From Pisaster brevispinus (taxonomy: Eukaryota; Echinodermata; Asteroidea; Forcipulatida; Asteriidae), in assembly GCA_023634235.1 (NCBI GenBank), contig JAMKCF010000018.1, positions 8,258,768 to 8,322,767 on the forward strand: a DNA stretch of 64,000 nt. The letters are read 5' to 3'. Positions 31,305-41,464 of this stretch are shown here, one piece after another (position 1 is the first letter of the stretch; each line of letters begins with the position of its first letter). Position numbers and translations under genes: made by a program. The notes under the pieces were generated by a model. That model was not told the origin of the DNA, did no database searches, and was given only the letters and a program-made list of their open reading frames with translations.

Positions 31305-32176
31305 CTACAAATGAAAACAAAATCAAATAACAAATGTCAATCAAATGTTAGGGAAAGTACTAGTTTAATTCTCAAGTTATGTATGATCTTGTGAACTCTT
31401 GCTTTTGAGAATGTCTCTGCTAGGGTCAAATCATCAGGCCCAATTTGTGCATTTATCCCACATGTCATTTTTGTTGGAAGTAGTTTGCAACAGCTAATTC
31501 CGTATTTGTCCTTACTTGAACTCATAAAGAACTTGCCAGTAAGAAGCAAGTGTTCTGTCTTCCAAATTCAAGGGCACTAGACTGGACTCCTTTAGACTTC
31601 CCCGTAGGGTCTTGATTTGAGACAAGTTTTTAAAAAAATGGAGAAAAAATGAGGGAAAGGGAGACTTGGTCGAAGCAAAAGGCATTTTGAAAGTGTTTTC
31701 AGATTCTAGAGAAAAATGCTTTCAGTAAGTGTTTGAGGAGAAAAGGGAAAACTCAGGTCGAAATGTAAGGTCATTAACAACTTTTACATATTGGAAAGTT
31801 TTTCCAGCGTGTTTTCTGATTTTTTAGGGAGACTAGGGTTGAAACTGTAAGACCATCAGCGTGATTTGCTTTCAAATGATTTCCTAGGAGGTGTTTTTCA
31901 TCTCTATCATCTATTTCCACTTGGCTGCTTTTGTTACACCAGTGTACCTGCTTATATTTGTTGTGTTGTCATTTAGCCTTCGAGAAAGACTCTGCTAGGG
32001 TTGAAAGGTGAGGCCACTAACTATTTCTTTGCAAATTTAAGGACACTAGACTTGGCTTCTTGAGGCTTGCCCTTGATATAAGATTAGTCTCCAAAAACTT
32101 ACTCGTCATTTAAAGAGAAAATAGAGAAAAAGAACAGAAAAAATGGGGGGAAAATGTTTTAAATAGAGGAACTTAC
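31305..32176 (-). other. Intron with locally duplicated CTCTGCTAGGGT blocks
   Basis: An 872-bp intron. Single GTCTCTGCTAGGGTC motifs at 31410 and 31985 are each followed at some distance by an AAATTCAAGG(G/A)CACTAGACT block (31565 and 32036) and a purine-rich AAATGGAGAAAAA tract. This indicates a local duplication about 470 to 575 bp apart. An inverse of the 17.2-kb dispersed element covers 31905-32040. Confidence 0.55.
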
Positions 32177-32244
32177 AAAATGCTGCTGAGACATCCAGGA
32201 ATAAACTGAAGATACTGCTCTCTGGGAAATGTACGCCCGTATCA
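32177..32244 (-). CDS. DRAM-family protein, exon with the DTG/PES motif
   Basis: Acceptor TCTTAAACTCAG precedes 32244 and a consensus donor TTTT|GTAAGTTCC follows 32177. Of its 68 nt, one base finishes a codon (Ser if the prior exon ends AG or TC), 22 codons follow, and one base is left over. It encodes DTGVHFPESSIFSLFLDVSA then AF. The S-D-T-G-x-x-x-P-E-S motif followed by the start of helix 2 is diagnostic of DRAM proteins; TMEM150 relatives lack the DTG. The one-base overhang fits the two-base start of the next exon. The preceding exon, with the initiator Met and helix 1, was not found between 32245 and the window end. Confidence 0.85.
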
Positions 32245-32312
32245 CTGAGTTTAAGAAAAGAGAAAAGAAAGTTGAAAATATATAAAAGGGACAAGACGAC
32301 AGTTCATTCACG

Positions 32313-32405
32313 CAGGGCCCAATTTCATAGAGCTGCTTAGCAGAAGTATTGATTTAAGTATTTCTGCTAAGCCAACATTAGCAGGAAATCAGTCACTAAT
32401 ATAGG
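32313..32405. mobile_element. M1 MITE, left end only
   Basis: CAGGGCCCAATTTCATAGAGC then TGCTTAGCAGAAGTATTGA, CTGCTAAGCC and GCAGGAAATCAGTCAC. It is truncated after the central CAGTCAC. Confidence 0.7.
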
Positions 32406-32635
32406 CTATCCTCCCTCCCTAAAATGTTTACCAAGATCATTCCTAATTTTTTTTTTCTCTAGGTACAGCGAGCATTTGGAATCTTCTGTCTCCACTGCTT
32501 TCACTGACAGCCCAAACTTCCCTATCATCTCCAACTTAAGACAAACCAGTTCGGGAGAGGGCCAAGGCATGCTGTAGGGGACATCAGGTTTTTTTGCAAA
32601 GCATATAAGACAGGTGGCAGCTCAATAACTGCCCC

Positions 32636-32695
32636 CAAAAAAAAAAAAAATAAAAATAAAAAAATAAAAAATAAAAATAATTATAATAATAATAA

Positions 32696-32734
<39 letters not shown>

Positions 32735-32785
32735 ATACATAAATAAAAATTAAAAATTTAAAAAATAAATAAATAAAAATTTCAG
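32636..32785. repeat. Low-complexity (TAAA)n and AT tract
   Basis: Poly(A), then AAT and ATAAATAAATAAATAAATA runs for about 150 bp. Confidence 0.95.
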
Positions 32786-32950
32786 TGCCCCCCTCATCAG
32801 GTGCCTCCCACAAAAAAAGTGCTATGTGTAGGAAGGCTCCAGGCCTCTCCCCACTGGAAAGCAATGGGGCCCCCTGTGCCCCCTTCCCCCTCTGTGGCTG
32901 ACAAGAGGAAATACAAAGGAATACTGTACCATTCATTTCCTTTTTATTCC

Positions 32951-33425
32951 AAGGGGAGCCGTGGGAGGAGCAAGGGTTGGAGAACTTGGTTGGATGATTC
33001 AGAAAAAAAAGGTTTGTTACTAAATAGTCAGGGTTTACTTGAGTTATTAAATACTCAGATGTTTCATTTTGAAAAAGGTAGTCTAAAAGAAAAAAAAGGT
33101 TTAAAAAGGCTGTCAAAAGCAGGGACCCATTCCCTGGAACCACCCCCTGGACCAACCTCTTGGACCCAACCCTGGACCCAACCCCTGGACCTACCCCAAA
33201 AGGGGAGCATGGGAGGAGCAAGGGTTGGAGAATGGTTGGATGATTAAGAAAAAAGTTTACTGAAGTAACTAAATAGTCAGATGTTTAATATTGAAAAAGA
33301 TTGTTGAAAACATTTTTTTAGAAAGTGTCAAGAGTAGGGAGGGGTCTAGACACCCTGGACCCATCCCCAGCTGGACCCATCCCCAGCTGGACCTCCCCCG
33401 TGGGCCAACCCTCTGGATCCGTACC
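32951..33425. repeat. Tandem duplication of a block of about 245 bp
   Basis: Both copies run AGGGGAGC…GGGAGGAGCAAGGGTTGGAG, TTGGATGATT, AACTAAATAGTCAGATGTTT (or equivalents), TTGAAAAAG and a CTGGACCCA-rich end. Copy 1 is 32951-33195 and copy 2 33199-33425. The ends carry a short CTGGACCCA(A/T)CCCC micro-repeat. Open frames over it are not convincing genes. Confidence 0.8.
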
Positions 33426-34126
33426 TGCCAAAGGCTGTGGTACTAAAACTATTAACCAATCACTGTCAATTTTGTTTGCCTTTTATGTAGTGAAGGACCT
33501 AGCTGGGAAAAATCACTGGAGGGACCATACACCACAAAATCCGATCGTTTTAAATTTCTAAGCACTTTAGGAGAAGTTATTGTGGCTGGAGAAATCACGT
33601 CAGAGAGTGGACTACAACCAAGAATCCCACAGTCAAAGCCTGCAAGAAATCCCTGCACCTGGCCACATTCCAACAAAATATCAAACAAAAATCTGAAAAG
33701 GTTTCCAGCGCAGGGTAGCAACAAACTAGGAAATCCATGAACTCCCTGCCGCATTTCCCCCTCGCTTGATTATAGAAAAGTGTTTGCTACTTGGTGGAGC
33801 TGTTCTTGCTGATTTGAATAGCACGTAGACAAGACTAAAAGACATGACTCAGTGCTGGTCATCATCACGCAGGAACTCACAATATGTCACTTTGTATCAG
33901 CCACGCGGCTCGTACTCAGCTGTTTTGTTGGCCAAAGACGCTGTGGGTATGTGAGCCTCACCAGGGTAAGATTTCATGGAAAGATACACCAGACAGAATG
34001 TGGGTGGCACACTAGGGTTCCTTTACCCCACTGATCACCCTCTCAATCCACCCCCATGGTTCAGATGGAGGGGACGTTTAGCTGACTTTGGCCCTTTATG
34101 TTTCTTACTGCCTGTTGTTGTCATTT

Positions 34127-34466
34127 AAAGGTATTAACACAGGATTGGTAAAGGATTTTAGTCTGAGAGTTTACTGATTATGAAGTTCATACTAGAACCA
34201 TTTTTCTGTGAAATATTTTCCTCTGAAATGAAGTCATATAAAAGAAAACTGTATCTGAAAACCTAAAAAAAAACGCAACAGCTTATCTTGGTTGTTACAA
34301 CCACAATTGAGGACAATGTGTTTACTTGCTGAAAATTGTGCATGGTTTTTCACTGAGCTCATATCTTCACAGGTTTGTTGTTTCGTGTATGGTTGATCAC
34401 ACAACACATGAACACTGTCTGTGACTATTTTGTCAGCTCTACTAATCCTGTATAATACCTTTCATT
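34127..34466. mobile_element. MITE family C, full length, inverse orientation to 27743
   Basis: AAAGGTATTAACACAGGATTGG at the left and CTAATCCTGTATAATACCTTT at the right form terminal inverted repeats. The internal AAATGAAGTCATATAAAAG, TTGGTTGTTACAACC and CAGGTTTGTTGTTTCGTG segments match the family. Confidence 0.8.
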
Positions 34467-34519
34467 AAGTATCTTTTTTGAAGTAAATACAAATTGTAAT
34501 TGCATTTAGGTCACTGCTC

Positions 34520-34655
34520 AGTCAAATATATTGCTTACAAAATTTGTTCACTAAGCAAAAATTAATAGGGTACCAGTCATGAACAGTGTACTGTATTTTT
34601 TATTGGTAACCCATTTTTGCTAAGCAAAACTTGTTTGTGCTTAGCAAATTTTGTT
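34520..34655. mobile_element. M1 MITE fragment
   Basis: TTCACTAAGCAAAAATTAATAG, GGTACCAGTCATGAAC, TTTATTGGTAACCCATTTTTGC and AAGCAAAACTTGTTTGTGC in M1 order, without ends. Confidence 0.6.
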
Positions 34656-35689
34656 TTACAGTTGGACAGTGTTTGAAAGATGGAAGTCTACACAACCCGC
34701 GTCCACTGAGTTCATTTTAAACTCCCAAAACCTTGTGCCCCCAACCCATAACAAAAATATCCCAGTTCTGCACCCATTTGTAACTATTTCTTTTAGCAAC
34801 CCTCCCCCACTATTAAAAAACGCTGCAGTTCTCTGCCCATGTCTACCAATAAAACTACTCAGACATTCTCAAACTGTGGATGGATGCCCTAGACAGTAAA
34901 ATTAGACAATCTGATTGGACGAAACAAGATGAAGTTGAGGGGAGTGACAGGTCGGTTGATCAGACTCAGATTAGTGCGTACTGCGTATGTATAATCGTCT
35001 GTACAACAGCTGCAGTTGAGCAGCCCTTCAAAACGGAACCCACCGATCAGAATGCTTGCATCAGTCTTTAAACCCCATCATGGGACAATGATGCGAAGGT
35101 TGAGAGACCCTTCATGGGGAACAAATCTGTGAACTACTAGGGTAGAAAAAAAATACCATGTTCTATGAATCCATAGATTGATAGAGTCCTCATGAAAGTG
35201 CGGGGAAAATTACAAGCCTCCAACATCGCATTAAAAATGATATTTTATTTGATACTTTTTCCATGGAGAAATTTGAAACAGGACCTCATTGCAAATAAAT
35301 AACAAATTTTGTATATATATATGTATACTTTTCATTGTGATTTCATAACTTTGACTACTGCACATATATTTCCATGTTTTCTGCAGTTGTTTTTGCCTTT
35401 TTTTACTGTTGTCTTTATAGCTTTGTTTTATTCTGATGTGTGATCAAGGGTCCCAGTCTAGTGGGCCTGCGTGCCTGTTTAGGCTTCCCTTTTTGGACAA
35501 GGTTGTATTTTGATGTTTGTGCAATAAAGGTAACAAACTAAACTAACCTTAAACTAAGCTAAATGAGTCTGTACATTCCAGAGGAATTTTTTGTGCCAAT
35601 AAAAAGGTCAAATTCATTGCCAATTTGACTGAATATCATCTAAACTCAGGAATGAACTAAAAATTTGCTTTATAAGTCTCAAGAGACTC

Positions 35690-35930
35690 CAATCAGGGTA
35701 GTTTTGGAAACTCCAATCAGGGTAGTTTTGGTAAGACACAGACCCAACAAGGAGAAAACATATTGATCTACTCATATCCTCACTGGAAAGATCTTCCTTA
35801 CATACATTAAATCCTAAATCAGAAATTGTATTTCCTTGTTGGGTGTGTGTCACCAAAACTACCCCGATTGGGATATTCAAATCCCCCAATTGGAAACACC
35901 CCAATGAGGATATTAATCATCCCCAACCGG
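35690..35930. repeat. Degenerate CTCCAATCAGGGTAGTTTTGG and CCCCGATTGGGATATT repeats
   Basis: ACTCCAATCAGGGTAGTTTTGG occurs twice in tandem (35686-35731). Beyond it ACCCCGATTGGGATATTC, CCCCCAATTGGAAAC and CCCCAATGAGGATATT follow, in inverted sense to the first pair and akin to 6445-6930. The whole forms a loose palindrome. Confidence 0.55.
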
Positions 35931-36452
35931 GAAAACCTGGAATAGTACAAACCCATGCTATGAGCTAAACCGGCCCAAACAATTTTTGCCAACTCACGTT
36001 TGGGTGGATTTTTCATTCGGCTAAGTGGTGGTTCCTAGCAATCAATCTCTCTCTGTTTTTAAACCTTCTTAATCCGCTCTCTGGACAGGGGTTTACCCTA
36101 ATCAATGAGCTTTCTATAATCGTTAGCAGAGATAATGTTTACCTTTTAATTGATGGAGCGCAACGGAGGCGGCACTTTTGCGACATTTATAAGTATAGTC
36201 AATCTGAAATCCATCAAAAGAGATTTAACGCTTATTGCTTCCCGATTTTTAGATAGTTACCGGACATGTAGCCATTCTATGGAATATTCTTTCTGCACAA
36301 CCTCGTATGAAGTAGTTATTATTCAAAATATTAACGACGCAACAAGAAACGCTTTGACATTTATGCAAAACAGCGACATTCCAGCGTCTGCTGTGAATGC
36401 TGGGCGCCCTCTGTGGGCTATGCTGTGAAGTGAGTTGACAGACTTGCTGCAT

Positions 36453-36797
36453 GTCGTGGCTGAGCGGTTAAGAGCACCGGACTCAAGCTCTGGCGTTTCT
36501 GATCAGCAGAGTATGGGTTCGAGTCCCGGTCATGACACTTTTATCCTTGGGCAAGATGTTTTACCATAATTGCTTTGTCCTTCGGGACATTAAGCCATAG
36601 GTCCCATGTGCTAGGATTGGTAGTGAACGTAAAAGAACCAAGAACACTTATTTTGGAAGAGTAGGGGCTAACCCCTGTGTTTCTGGTTCACATTTCTGGC
36701 AAGCACCCTTGTTTGCAGGTTTCCTCAGGCTTGCGAGTTGTAGTGATTAAGTTCACTTACGGTTGGGCATCCTCGGTTTAATTACCAGAAATATACA
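36453..36797 (+). mobile_element. SINE-L, full length
   Basis: The head starts GTCGTGGCTGAGCGG (A-box arm), continues TTAAGAGCACCGGACTCAAG, TTTCTGATCAGCAGAG and GGGTTCGAGTCCCGG (B box 36516-36526), and leads to CATGACACTT. The body has ATCCTTGGGCAAGATG, ATTGCTTTGTCCTTCGGGAC, AACCCCTGTGTTTCTGG, TCCTCAGGCTTGCGAG and CGGTTTAATTACC. A long variable-arm-like segment suggests a tRNA-Leu or Ser ancestor. Confidence 0.85.
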
Positions 36798-37189
36798 TTA
36801 GTAATCTAGTTTTTGCCTTATGGCACTACGGGCAGGTGTCAGTTCAAACGACTTCCTTTTCGTTAAATCTTTGAAAAACACATTCTGGCATTACAAAAGG
36901 AATTATTTCCCAATGCATCTACATTCAACAAATTTAAAAACATGTGTACACTTTTTGAAACTCTTAAAGCTCTATAAAACAACCCTTCTGGACTCACCAC
37001 CGAGCAGTACAGGAAATGTTTTCTTTCTTTTTATAAGGTTGATGAAGTTGAAACCATTCCTCAATGTCTCCTCATCTGAAATGCTTTCAACCTCAAACTT
37101 TCAGGTAACAGGGAACCTTGGGGAGGGTGGGGGGGGGGGGGAGAGCGCTTGGCAGCAGTAGGCTGTAACCAGTCAAATCCGTTGTTCTG

Positions 37190-37412
37190 AGAACCATTTT
37201 GGAGTTGAACAAAGACAAATTGACTAGAGTGGGACTTGAACCTACAACCTCTGAATGTACCAACTGCACTATATATCTAGCCTCATGTTGGTGGTCTCCC
37301 TATTTTGTCAATATCTTTGTTTGGGGTGCCAGTCAGGAAGCCATACAACCTGTAACTTCCGCTCAACCAGGGATCACACCCAAGTATACAATACAACCTG
37401 GGAGGCGGCAGA
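37190..37412 (-). mobile_element. SINE-N, full body
   Basis: Plus text: TTGACTAGAGTGGGACTTGAACC, CTACAACCTCTGAATGTACC (anticodon arm partly deleted), TGTTGGTGGTCTCCC, TTGTCAATATCTTTGTTTGG, CAACCTGTAACTTCCGC and ATCACACCCAAGTATAC. Confidence 0.8.
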
Positions 37413-37629
37413 ACTGCGTACACTGAAACTTGGTATTCATCAAACACTCCTGAAGTCTCCCATTGATGATTTAGAGACTGTATTCAAAGGAGATTATAAC
37501 AATGACTTCTTACCTTATGTATGGCAGGACTAGTGATATGTGCTGGTTCACAATTGCTGCAAGTATATACCTATACAGAGGGAGCAAGAAAAATCAACAA
37601 TAAAACATTGTCAATTCAAAAAACAATAA

Positions 37630-37799
37630 CAACAATAATATGCATTTATTGGGCGCTTTTTTAAACATTGAATTAAAGTGCATGGGCCTCAAGCATTCCT
37701 ATTGTATCTTGCGACTACGAGCATCATCAAGTGGGATTCGAACCAGGGTCAACAGAGGTGAAAGGTAGGGAAAGAAACCACTGAGCTAACCTGATCCCC
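37630..37799 (-). mobile_element. SINE-B head
   Basis: GTGGGATTCGAACCAGGGTC and AGAAACCACTGAGCTAACC are the inverse of a B box GGTTCGAATCC and an A-box arm. The portion 37630-37730 (ATGCATTTATTGGGCGC) resembles a short tail. Confidence 0.65.
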
Positions 37800-37844
37800 T
37801 TGCCCTCACCCAACTGAAGTGCAGACATGGTGCACATTTGGTGT

Positions 37845-38215
37845 AGTTGTGGTGTAGGTGTTTTCCAAAAGCTGGTGTACACCAAATTGACACCTCAGTT
37901 GTGAGTGGTGTCATTTTGGTGCACCCTGTTGAAATCTCAACCTGAAAATTGTACACGGGGTGCACTTGTGGTGCGTTCCAATTATTTAAATTAGCACCAA
38001 AAGAGCACCCCGCATAAGTGTGGTGCTGTTTTGGTGCGGCACACCGTGGTGCAGTTTTGGTGCGCAACCCAAATTTCAGCAGTACAAAATCCCTACACCA
38101 ATACAGCACCATTTAGCTGATGGGGTGCACTTGTGGTGCGTTCCAATTATTTAAATTAGCACCAAAAGAGCACCCCGCATAAGTGTGGTGCGGTTTTGGT
38201 GCGGCACACAGTGGT
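37845..38215. repeat. Tandem duplication in GGTGCAC/TTTTGGTGCGG-rich DNA
   Basis: A block with GGTGCACTTGTGGTGCG, TTCCAATTATTTAAATTAGC, ACCAAAAGAGCACCCCGC and TTTTGGTGCGGCACAC occurs at about 37955-38045 and again at 38123-38213, nearly identical and about 167 bp apart. Similar TGGTGCA words precede it. Confidence 0.85.
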
Positions 38216-38275
38216 GATGATGATGATGATGACTGATGATGATGATGATGATGGGGATGATGATGATGAAGATGA
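38214..38275. repeat. (GAT)n microsatellite
   Basis: About 18 GAT triplets with a few interruptions, joined directly to the duplicated block at its left. Confidence 0.95.
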
Positions 38276-38659
38276 TAGACCTGATCAGATAATTTACCTC
38301 ATTTTTCCCTACTATTTGCTTATTCTTTACAACTTTTTCTAGAAAAAAAACCCAACCTTGATGTAAGGACGCAAAATAAACCAAGGAAATTACTTGAGAA
38401 AAAAAGGCAGATTAGAAATGAGCCTGCGGGCACGAGGAGGAATGTAGTAATACGGGGGCATTAGTCCGTTTCTAATGGAGTAATTCATGTTATTTCCTGT
38501 AGAAGATATTCTTGAATGCCGGGCAGGATGGGGGAGGCCATTCAGGACGTCCGAGACCAATACTTCCTCTTAATCTAATAGCTCTCTTCGTTATTTAGGA
38601 ATTGGGTTACAAAGTGAATGTCGGCCACACATGTGGTAAGTCAGCAGGGTTCTATCTCC

Positions 38660-38808
38660 CCCCCCCCCCCCCCCCGCAACTCACAACTTCCCAGATCCCC
38701 TCAACACCCCCCCCCCCAGTTTTAACTCTTTCCTGTTCTTAGGAGTTGAGTTAGAGACTCACATGCGGTAGGTTGACATGTGCCCCCCCCCCCCCCCCCC
38801 CCCCCCCC
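38660..38808. repeat. Poly(C) tracts
   Basis: Runs of C at about 38660-38675, 38709-38718 and 38783-38808 (over 20 C). Each sits in a loosely repeated context (AACTCCTTCC, TCACAACTTCCCAG; TTTTTAGAAGTTGAGTT, TTCTTAGGAGTTGAGTT), a degenerate unit of about 110-120 bp. Confidence 0.85.
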
Positions 38809-39669
38809 GGACTTGCTCACCCACAACTCCTTCCACTGTCTCGTCATTTGTCTGTTTTTAGAAGTTGAGTTTCAAACTGGACCTGGGCAATCCCCCCATG
38901 TTCACTCACAAATTTGTATTTTTTTATATCGAAAGACTATCACCCTATGCTCAATTAATTATGAATTATTTTAGAACAATGCTCTCCCAGCTCAGTACTT
39001 CTCAATGGTTTTTCCTGACTTCCATAATGCAGCTTTGTAGTTAAAACAGAAGAAAATTTATTTTCCATCTCCCCATCAGGCAGTGAGGTCGGCTATCAAA
39101 ACAAGGTTTATCAATAACAACGAACAGCAACAGACAAAACAGAAGATCTGGAAGGGGTCGCTGGGCATTTTTTCACCTCCACAATGTTTTTTTAAATAAT
39201 TATTTTAATAATAAAATGAATTTTGCTTTTGAGTTATCTCTTAAACCACCTACCCATAATATCGAGAGATTTTTTTTTCTTCTGAATTGCCCCTAATACA
39301 GAAGGAAATACCAAAGTACCTGTAATATTGTTTTATGACCCTTGTAATGCGGTAATAAGACCAGAATCTGCGGTCACTGTAATCTAGGCTATGACAGAGA
39401 GGTCAAAGCCCTGCCCAAGGTTTGTGGCGGTCACATCAACCCGCTATCCCACTACCCAGACAGAACGGTCATCCAACCACGCCGTAATTCAACTATAATA
39501 CCTAGACCCTAGGCGGCACACACTCTGGGCACACACTCTGGTCATCGCTGGAGTTTGTTGTCTGCAAGATTTCAAAAGGCTTGAATTTGTTCTAATGAGC
39601 GCATCCTTGTTATTTTTGTCTAGTGTCTGCAAGCAAGCCTCTTTTTAAACAGTAATTCAACATGCTTTT

Positions 39670-39800
39670 ATAGGGTGGGTACAACATGGTAAGACTGAAA
39701 ACTTCACAGATTTACACATAACTTACATGGTATAAAGATGGTCACGGTCTCAATACACTTATTGTTTGTTCTACAAGGTATGTGGAGCTTTGGTGGAAAT
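39670..39800. repeat. Y-family dispersed repeat
   Basis: ACTTCACAGATTTACACATAAC, TTACATGGTATAAAGATGG and TCACGGTCTCAATAC match 48415-48575 and 56620-56770 in order. Confidence 0.55.
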
Positions 39801-39837
39801 AGAAGATACAGTTATTTACATAGCACTATGTAACAGT

Positions 39838-40094
39838 TTAAAAGGTGCTGTGGCACAATCTGCAGCCAGCCAGACCATAAAACACCAGAGCAATTAAACC
39901 CCTTCTCTTAATGGCAAGAGCACTGGGTTCTTGTGCATTACACAACACACAGGATCTACTCTTTACATCCCATCCCAAGGCAAAGCAATAGTGCTTAAGT
40001 GTCTTGCTAAAGGACACAAGTGTCAAGACCGGGACTCAAACCCACACTCTGCTGATCAGAAACACCAGAGCTTAAGTCCAGTGTGCTTAACTGC
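39838..40094 (-). mobile_element. SINE-L, nearly full length
   Basis: The inverse of GACCGGGACTCAAACCCACAC (B-box arm) and TTCTGGTG-type arms at the right, with the body GTGTCCTTTAGCAAGACACTT, AAGCACTATTGCTTTGCC, TTGGGATGGGATG and AACCCAGTGCTCTTGCC. The same body lies downstream of the array at 53301-54148. In minus direction it follows the LINE fragment at 40110-40355. Confidence 0.75.
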
Positions 40095-40109
40095 TCATTC
40101 ACAACATAA

Positions 40110-40355
40110 TGCAAATAATTCTTAATATACTTTTTGAATTTGCTAAAAAGTCCGATTCTCTGATGGAGATAGTGAGTGCATTCCAGGTATGGGGAGCAGA
40201 ATGAGAAAAGAGTCGACTTGATGCAGACTTGAGAAGCTTAACAGAGTTAGGTTTCATGAGGCCAGTAGTGTCAGATGCTGAGCAAAGGCTTCTGAGCGTC
40301 CAGGCCGGTGGGCCGACAGACAAGATGATCGGTAACCATGTGCCATGCCACTGAG
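40110..40355 (-). pseudogene. LINE ORF2 C-terminal fragment
   Basis: The minus-strand translation contains LRSLCSASDTTGLMKPNSVK, then SSRLFSHSAPHTWNALTISI, then RESDFLANSKSIL. R-x-F-S-x-x-A-P-x-x-W-N-x-L, followed by I-R-x-x-x-x-x-x-x-F/S-K is the well-known end of CR1/L2/Jockey-like reverse-transcriptase ORFs. About 80 codons remain without a stop. A different LINE copy or subfamily from that at 12937. Confidence 0.75.
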
Positions 40356-40377
40356 GCATTTAAACACATAAGACGAT

Positions 40378-40600
40378 ACGGCCATATTGGAATTGGCGGC
40401 TATGGCTCAAAGAGCTGTCACTGAGGGTGTTGCTAAGGACATCCCATACTTCAGCGCATGATGATCCAGCTGTAGCCGCCAATTCGGACATGGCCAGGCT
40501 TGAAGAATATCTTCTTCTAACCATCAAGACAACAAACAGAAGCCATGTCTGAATTGGCGGCTGTGGCTACAGCTTCTGTTGAAGCCACAGCCACAAAGGT
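40378..40600. mobile_element. Foldback element with GAATTGGCGGCTATGGCT ends
   Basis: GGCCATATTGGAATTGGCGGC at 40381 pairs with the inverse GTAGCCGCCAATTCGGACATGGCC at 40475-40498. A third arm, GCCATGTCTGAATTGGCGGC, at 40542 is followed by GTGGCTACAGC…GAAGCCACAGCCAC, another inverted pair. This looks like one foldback MITE plus half of a second. Confidence 0.7.
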
Positions 40601-41044
40601 AGCCACAGCCATTATTTCAAACACAGCCTTACAGCTCTGTCTAGCACTCCCTTGTTATGTCCAAAGTCTAGGAATGGTGACTCCTGCTAAATATAAATTT
40701 TTCAAGCTTAAATGTTTTACTTTCCCTCTCTTTTAATACTTTTCTTCTGGTTTTTCTCTCAAGCTTCCTTCTTTAGGGTTGAACCCATTTTTTCAGGCCT
40801 GTGGTTGAGTGCCTCCGGGGTCTGTTCCCTCAGGGTATACGGATGACCTCCTTGAAATGGGAACGAGGAAAAGTAGACCGAGAAGTCTAGCAATTAGAGA
40901 CCGGCAGCCACCTTCATTCAAATCATTGAGATTATAATGAGGCTGGAAATTAAATGGTCTAGTTCCTTTTTTATGAAATGAAAAACTAACAGTAAAATTG
41001 TACACTCTCACTGGAACCAATTTCATAAAGACAGTTAAGAAGGC

Positions 41045-41270
41045 GCTCTCTGCTTATAAAGCGCATGTAACACAGTTTCTATTTCATAAATTACTGCTTA
41101 AGCACAAAATAGTTGCTAAGCACAAAACGACCTTGCTCACCAGAATAAGGATACCAGCCAATATACCACATCACACATACCGTCTTTGACTGGTTACTGG
41201 CTTAGCTTTGCTTAGCAGAAAATTGTCAGGCAACATGATTTTCTGCTTAAAAAGCCGCTCTATAAAATGT
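41045..41270. mobile_element. M1 MITE, degraded ends
   Basis: CTGCTTAAGCACAAAATAGTTGC, CACCAGAATAAGGATACCAGCC, AATATACCACATCACACATACC, TTTGACTGG, TTAGCAGAAAATTGTCAGG and CTTAAAAAGCCGCTCTATAAAATG. Nearly full length with a worn right end. An extra left half at 41022-41070 suggests a second copy. Confidence 0.7.
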
Positions 41271-41464
41271 ATGTGGAAAGAGACTTATGAAATATCAAGC
41301 CATTCATTAGTGCATTTAAAAAAAATCCCATTAAGGGGTAGAGAAATTTCAAAGCGTTGCTAACTGAAAGCACAAGAAAAGGTGGCATAACTAAGGGGGA
41401 AGGGTGCGTGCCCCCAAAACATTGATGTCTGTGCCCCCATTAAACTGCCAGTGTAGTTTTGTTT

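Larger units (their letters stand above)
4883..32244 (-). other. Gene span: DRAM-family (FRAG1/DRAM/Sfk1) membrane protein, partial
   Basis: Four collinear minus-strand exons belong to one gene: 32177-32244, 31150-31304, 9252-9301 and 4883-5206. Phases agree wherever two recognised exons abut: exon 32177-32244 leaves one base, completed by two bases at 31304, and 9252-9301 ends in phase 0 where the last exon starts. The order of conserved motifs is SDTG..PES, then the LSNF end of a transmembrane helix, then the EW-containing last helix, which is the order in vertebrate DRAM1/DRAM2. The first exon is missing. The middle exon or exons, expected to carry the HD-G-A-like region, must lie between 31149 and 9302 and must start in phase 0 and end one base into a codon. 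Family members are multipass proteins of lysosome and other endomembranes; DRAM1 is linked to p53-induced autophagy. I infer a related role but not a specific orthologue. Confidence 0.8.

Noticed and set aside
32622..33247. Opposed frames of 199 and 148 codons across the AT tract and the 245-bp duplication
   Set aside because: Low-complexity (Ile/Phe-rich or repetitive) translations with no start context. They arise from the AT repeat and the tandem duplication.
36150..36428. Plus-strand frame of about 92 codons starting MMERNGGGTFATF
   Set aside because: Open, but composition is unremarkable, there is no homology, and it ends next to a SINE. Not better than chance.
36453..36540. Functional tRNA-Leu or tRNA-Ser gene
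   Set aside because: It is the head of a dispersed SINE with a body shared by other copies, and the acceptor stem does not close.
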